Origin: an uncultured Dorea sp.
GTDB lineage: Bacteria; Bacillota; Clostridia; Lachnospirales; Lachnospiraceae
Reading direction: 5' to 3'
DNA: 8,326 bases
NCBI GenBank assembly: GCA_948844705.1
Contig: CAQNVT010000239.1
Coordinates: 1-8,326 of the forward strand
This document shows, piece by piece, positions 7,663 through 8,326 of the stretch (positions within the stretch are counted from its first letter, which is position 1; every line of letters begins with the position of its first letter). The position numbers were made by a program, and so were the translations under genes. The notes beneath the pieces are model-generated. The model was not told where the DNA came from, ran no database searches, and worked only from the letters and a program-made list of their open reading frames with translations.

Positions 7663-7691
7663 ACTATACAAGAATAGCAAAAATTTTTTAA
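7663..7691 (-). promoter_or_regulatory. Candidate promoter(s) of the regulator-kinase operon
   Basis: Two readings are possible on the minus strand. The first is TTAAAA (7691-7686), a 17-nt spacer and TATAGT (7668-7663), but its start near 7656 would cut into the Shine-Dalgarno. The second is an extended -10, TGC-TATTCT (7679-7671), with no good -35. Its start near 7664 keeps the ribosome site intact. The second fits an activator-dependent promoter next to the phased repeats. Confidence 0.4.
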
Positions 7692-7726
7692 GACCCATTT
7701 CTGATTTTCTTAAGAATTCATGAAGA
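7688..7726. promoter_or_regulatory. Four 6-mers at 11-nt period, candidate response-regulator operator
   Basis: TTAAGA (7688), TTCTGA (7699), TTAAGA (7710) and TGAAGA (7721) start exactly 11 nt apart, each separated by 5 nt. They match TTAAGA at 6, 4, 6 and 5 of 6 positions. OmpR-family factors such as B. subtilis PhoP bind tandem direct 6-mers with this spacing. The array ends about 43 nt before the regulator's start codon, so autoregulation is the natural reading. The binding itself is inferred. Confidence 0.5.
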
Positions 7727-7744
7727 AGCCAAAATAACGTATTT

Positions 7745-7771
7745 TGTCGAATTACGTCATATTGTGTCTGT
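7745..7771 (+). promoter_or_regulatory. 0A box plus two weaker repeats at 10-nt period
   Basis: TGTCGAA at 7745-7751 is a perfect match to the Spo0A-binding 0A box. CGTCATA (7755) and TGTCTGT (7765) keep the GTC core exactly 10 and 20 nt further on, each matching 4 of 7 positions. Spo0A dimers often bind tandem boxes at 10-bp spacing. The array lies 27-47 nt upstream of the -10 of the Spo0A-like gene and on the far side of the regulator's repeats. Confidence 0.55.
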
Positions 7772-7797
7772 TACCGAAAAACCGCTCTCTTTCCGGC

Positions 7798-7803
7798 TAT
7801 AAT
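7798..7803 (+). promoter_or_regulatory. -10 element of the Spo0A-like gene
   Basis: A perfect TATAAT lies about 60 nt before ATG 7863. No acceptable -35 is found at 16-19 nt (CGAAAA at 17 nt), which fits a promoter that needs an activator bound upstream. The leader would be about 53 nt. Confidence 0.55.
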
Positions 7804-7862
7804 AAGTACATAGCTTATCCCTCTCACAAGCTTGCTTTCAATGAGGACAGGAGAAAACACAT

Positions 7863-8213
7863 ATGTGTGACTTACAAATAGAATGTCTGGTTCGTTCTCT
7901 CGGAATCGGAGCAACCTACCGGGGCTATCGGTACTTAAATTATGGTATCAAGCTCTGCATATATGATGAGAATTATCTTCTGGGTATTAATAAACTTCTC
8001 TATCCGCAGATTGCCCGGGAATATAAAGCAACCTGCTCCAGCGTTGAACGGGATATCCGCACTGTTGTTAAGGTTTGCTGGGACCGTGGAAATCGTCCTT
8101 ACCTTCAGGAGATTGCTCTCTACCCGCTCCAGTTTAAACCTACCTCCGGCGAATTTTTTGACATTCTGGTTGGTCACCTGAACAGAACTGTCTGTGCGAA
8201 AAACGAGGTTTAA
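7863..8213 (+). CDS. Stand-alone Spo0A C-terminal DNA-binding domain protein
   Basis: This 116-residue protein aligns along its length with the effector domain of Spo0A, the master sporulation regulator, but has no receiver domain. Recognisable blocks are GYRYLNYGI (21-29; Spo0A has GYQYL), LLYPQIAREY (45-54; Spo0A LYPxIAKKF), the recognition helix SSVERDIRTVVKVCW (59-73; Spo0A SRVERAIR...AW), RGN (75-77) and KPTSGEF (92-98; Spo0A KPTNSEF). The Glu62-Arg63 pair and Arg66, in the DNA-reading helix of Spo0A, are kept, so binding to 0A-type sites is expected. Without an aspartate switch it should be constitutively competent, or controlled only by its amount. AGGAG (7849-7853) is 9 nt before ATG 7863. 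It is transcribed divergently from the two-component genes. No truncated receiver coding is visible upstream, so it is a compact gene, not a broken spo0A. Confidence 0.9.
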   Translation: MCDLQIECLVRSLGIGATYRGYRYLNYGIKLCIYDENYLLGINKLLYPQIAREYKATCSSVERDIRTVVKVCWDRGNRPYLQEIALYPLQFKPTSGEFFDILVGHLNRTVCAKNEV

Positions 8214-8260
8214 GAAATTCCTAAGATTTTTTCTTTTTCTTTTATAGAATCAACATATTT

Positions 8261-8288
8261 TGGACATATTTATTATTTATACTATAGT
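8261..8288 (+). promoter_or_regulatory. Promoter-like pair pointing out of the window
   Basis: TGGACA (8261-8266, 5 of 6 to the -35 consensus) and TATAGT (8283-8288, 5 of 6 to the -10) are 16 nt apart. Transcription would start near 8295 and leave the window to the right. The rest of the gene-free stretch 8214-8260 is A/T-rich, with a T-rich run at 8227-8242, and I see no coding there. Confidence 0.4.
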
Positions 8289-8290
8289 CA

Positions 8291-8317
8291 GATAGTTGAT
8301 AGAGGATATCAGCTATC
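8291..8317 (+). other. Hairpin at right edge, possible 5' leader structure
   Basis: Arms GATAGTTGATA (8291-8301) and TATCAGCTATC (8307-8317) pair over 11 bp with one G-U, around the loop GAGGA. There is no U-run after it within the window. It lies right at the predicted transcription start of the edge promoter, so it may be a leader hairpin of the next gene. Confidence 0.4.
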
Positions 8318-8326
8318 TCCCCCTCA

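Noticed and set aside
7645..7698. An N-terminal extension of 18 residues on the response regulator
   Set aside because: ATG 7644 has a strong GGGAGGTG at 6 nt and gives the canonical receiver start; the extension overlaps the regulator's own promoter and operator.
7935..8177. An 80-codon open frame on the minus strand
   Set aside because: It is antisense to the clear Spo0A-type domain and has no ribosome site.
8214..8243. Terminator after the Spo0A-like gene
   Set aside because: There is a T-rich run, but the preceding AGAAATTCCT forms at best a very short mismatched stem, so I do not call it.

Overview
The window looks like chromosome from an anaerobic, spore-forming Firmicute, most likely a Lachnospiraceae-type clostridium. 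The grounds are A/G-rich Shine-Dalgarno sites, moderate GC, a Spo0A-family DNA-binding protein, a VanR/PhoP-type two-component pair and an ECF-type queuosine-precursor transporter behind a preQ1 switch. The taxon is inferred from gene style, not from a marker gene.

Layout. (1) At the left edge, a preQ1-I riboswitch (about 1-40) sits just before queT (50-544, +). A perfect 18-bp hairpin (566-604) closes queT and also the leftward genes that converge on it. (2) Leftward genes run from about 7650 down to 617: an OmpR-family response regulator (6949-7644), a large six-membrane-segment sensor histidine kinase (4354-6936), a 105-bp gap holding a 46-nt perfect palindrome, a SAM-dependent methyltransferase (3097-4248), and a membrane-anchored exported protein with propeller-like and degenerate C39-like regions (617-3097). 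The methyltransferase stop and the anchored protein's start share one base. (3) A 218-bp divergent control region (7645-7862) separates the regulator from a rightward gene for a stand-alone Spo0A C-terminal DNA-binding domain (7863-8213, +). (4) The last 113 bases hold no gene, but a promoter-like pair followed by a hairpin suggests that another rightward transcript starts at the edge.

How the parts may work together. The kinase should sense an extracytoplasmic signal through its domain of about 345 residues and phosphorylate the regulator. Four 6-mers at an exact 11-nt period lie just upstream of the regulator gene, as expected for autoregulation by an OmpR/PhoP-type protein. Next to them is a perfect 0A box (TGTCGAA) with two weaker repeats at 10-nt period, ahead of a perfect -10 for the Spo0A-like gene. 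The intergenic region therefore looks like a composite switch between a two-component system and a receiver-less Spo0A homologue. This is the most interesting part of the window. The binding assignments are inferred from sequence.
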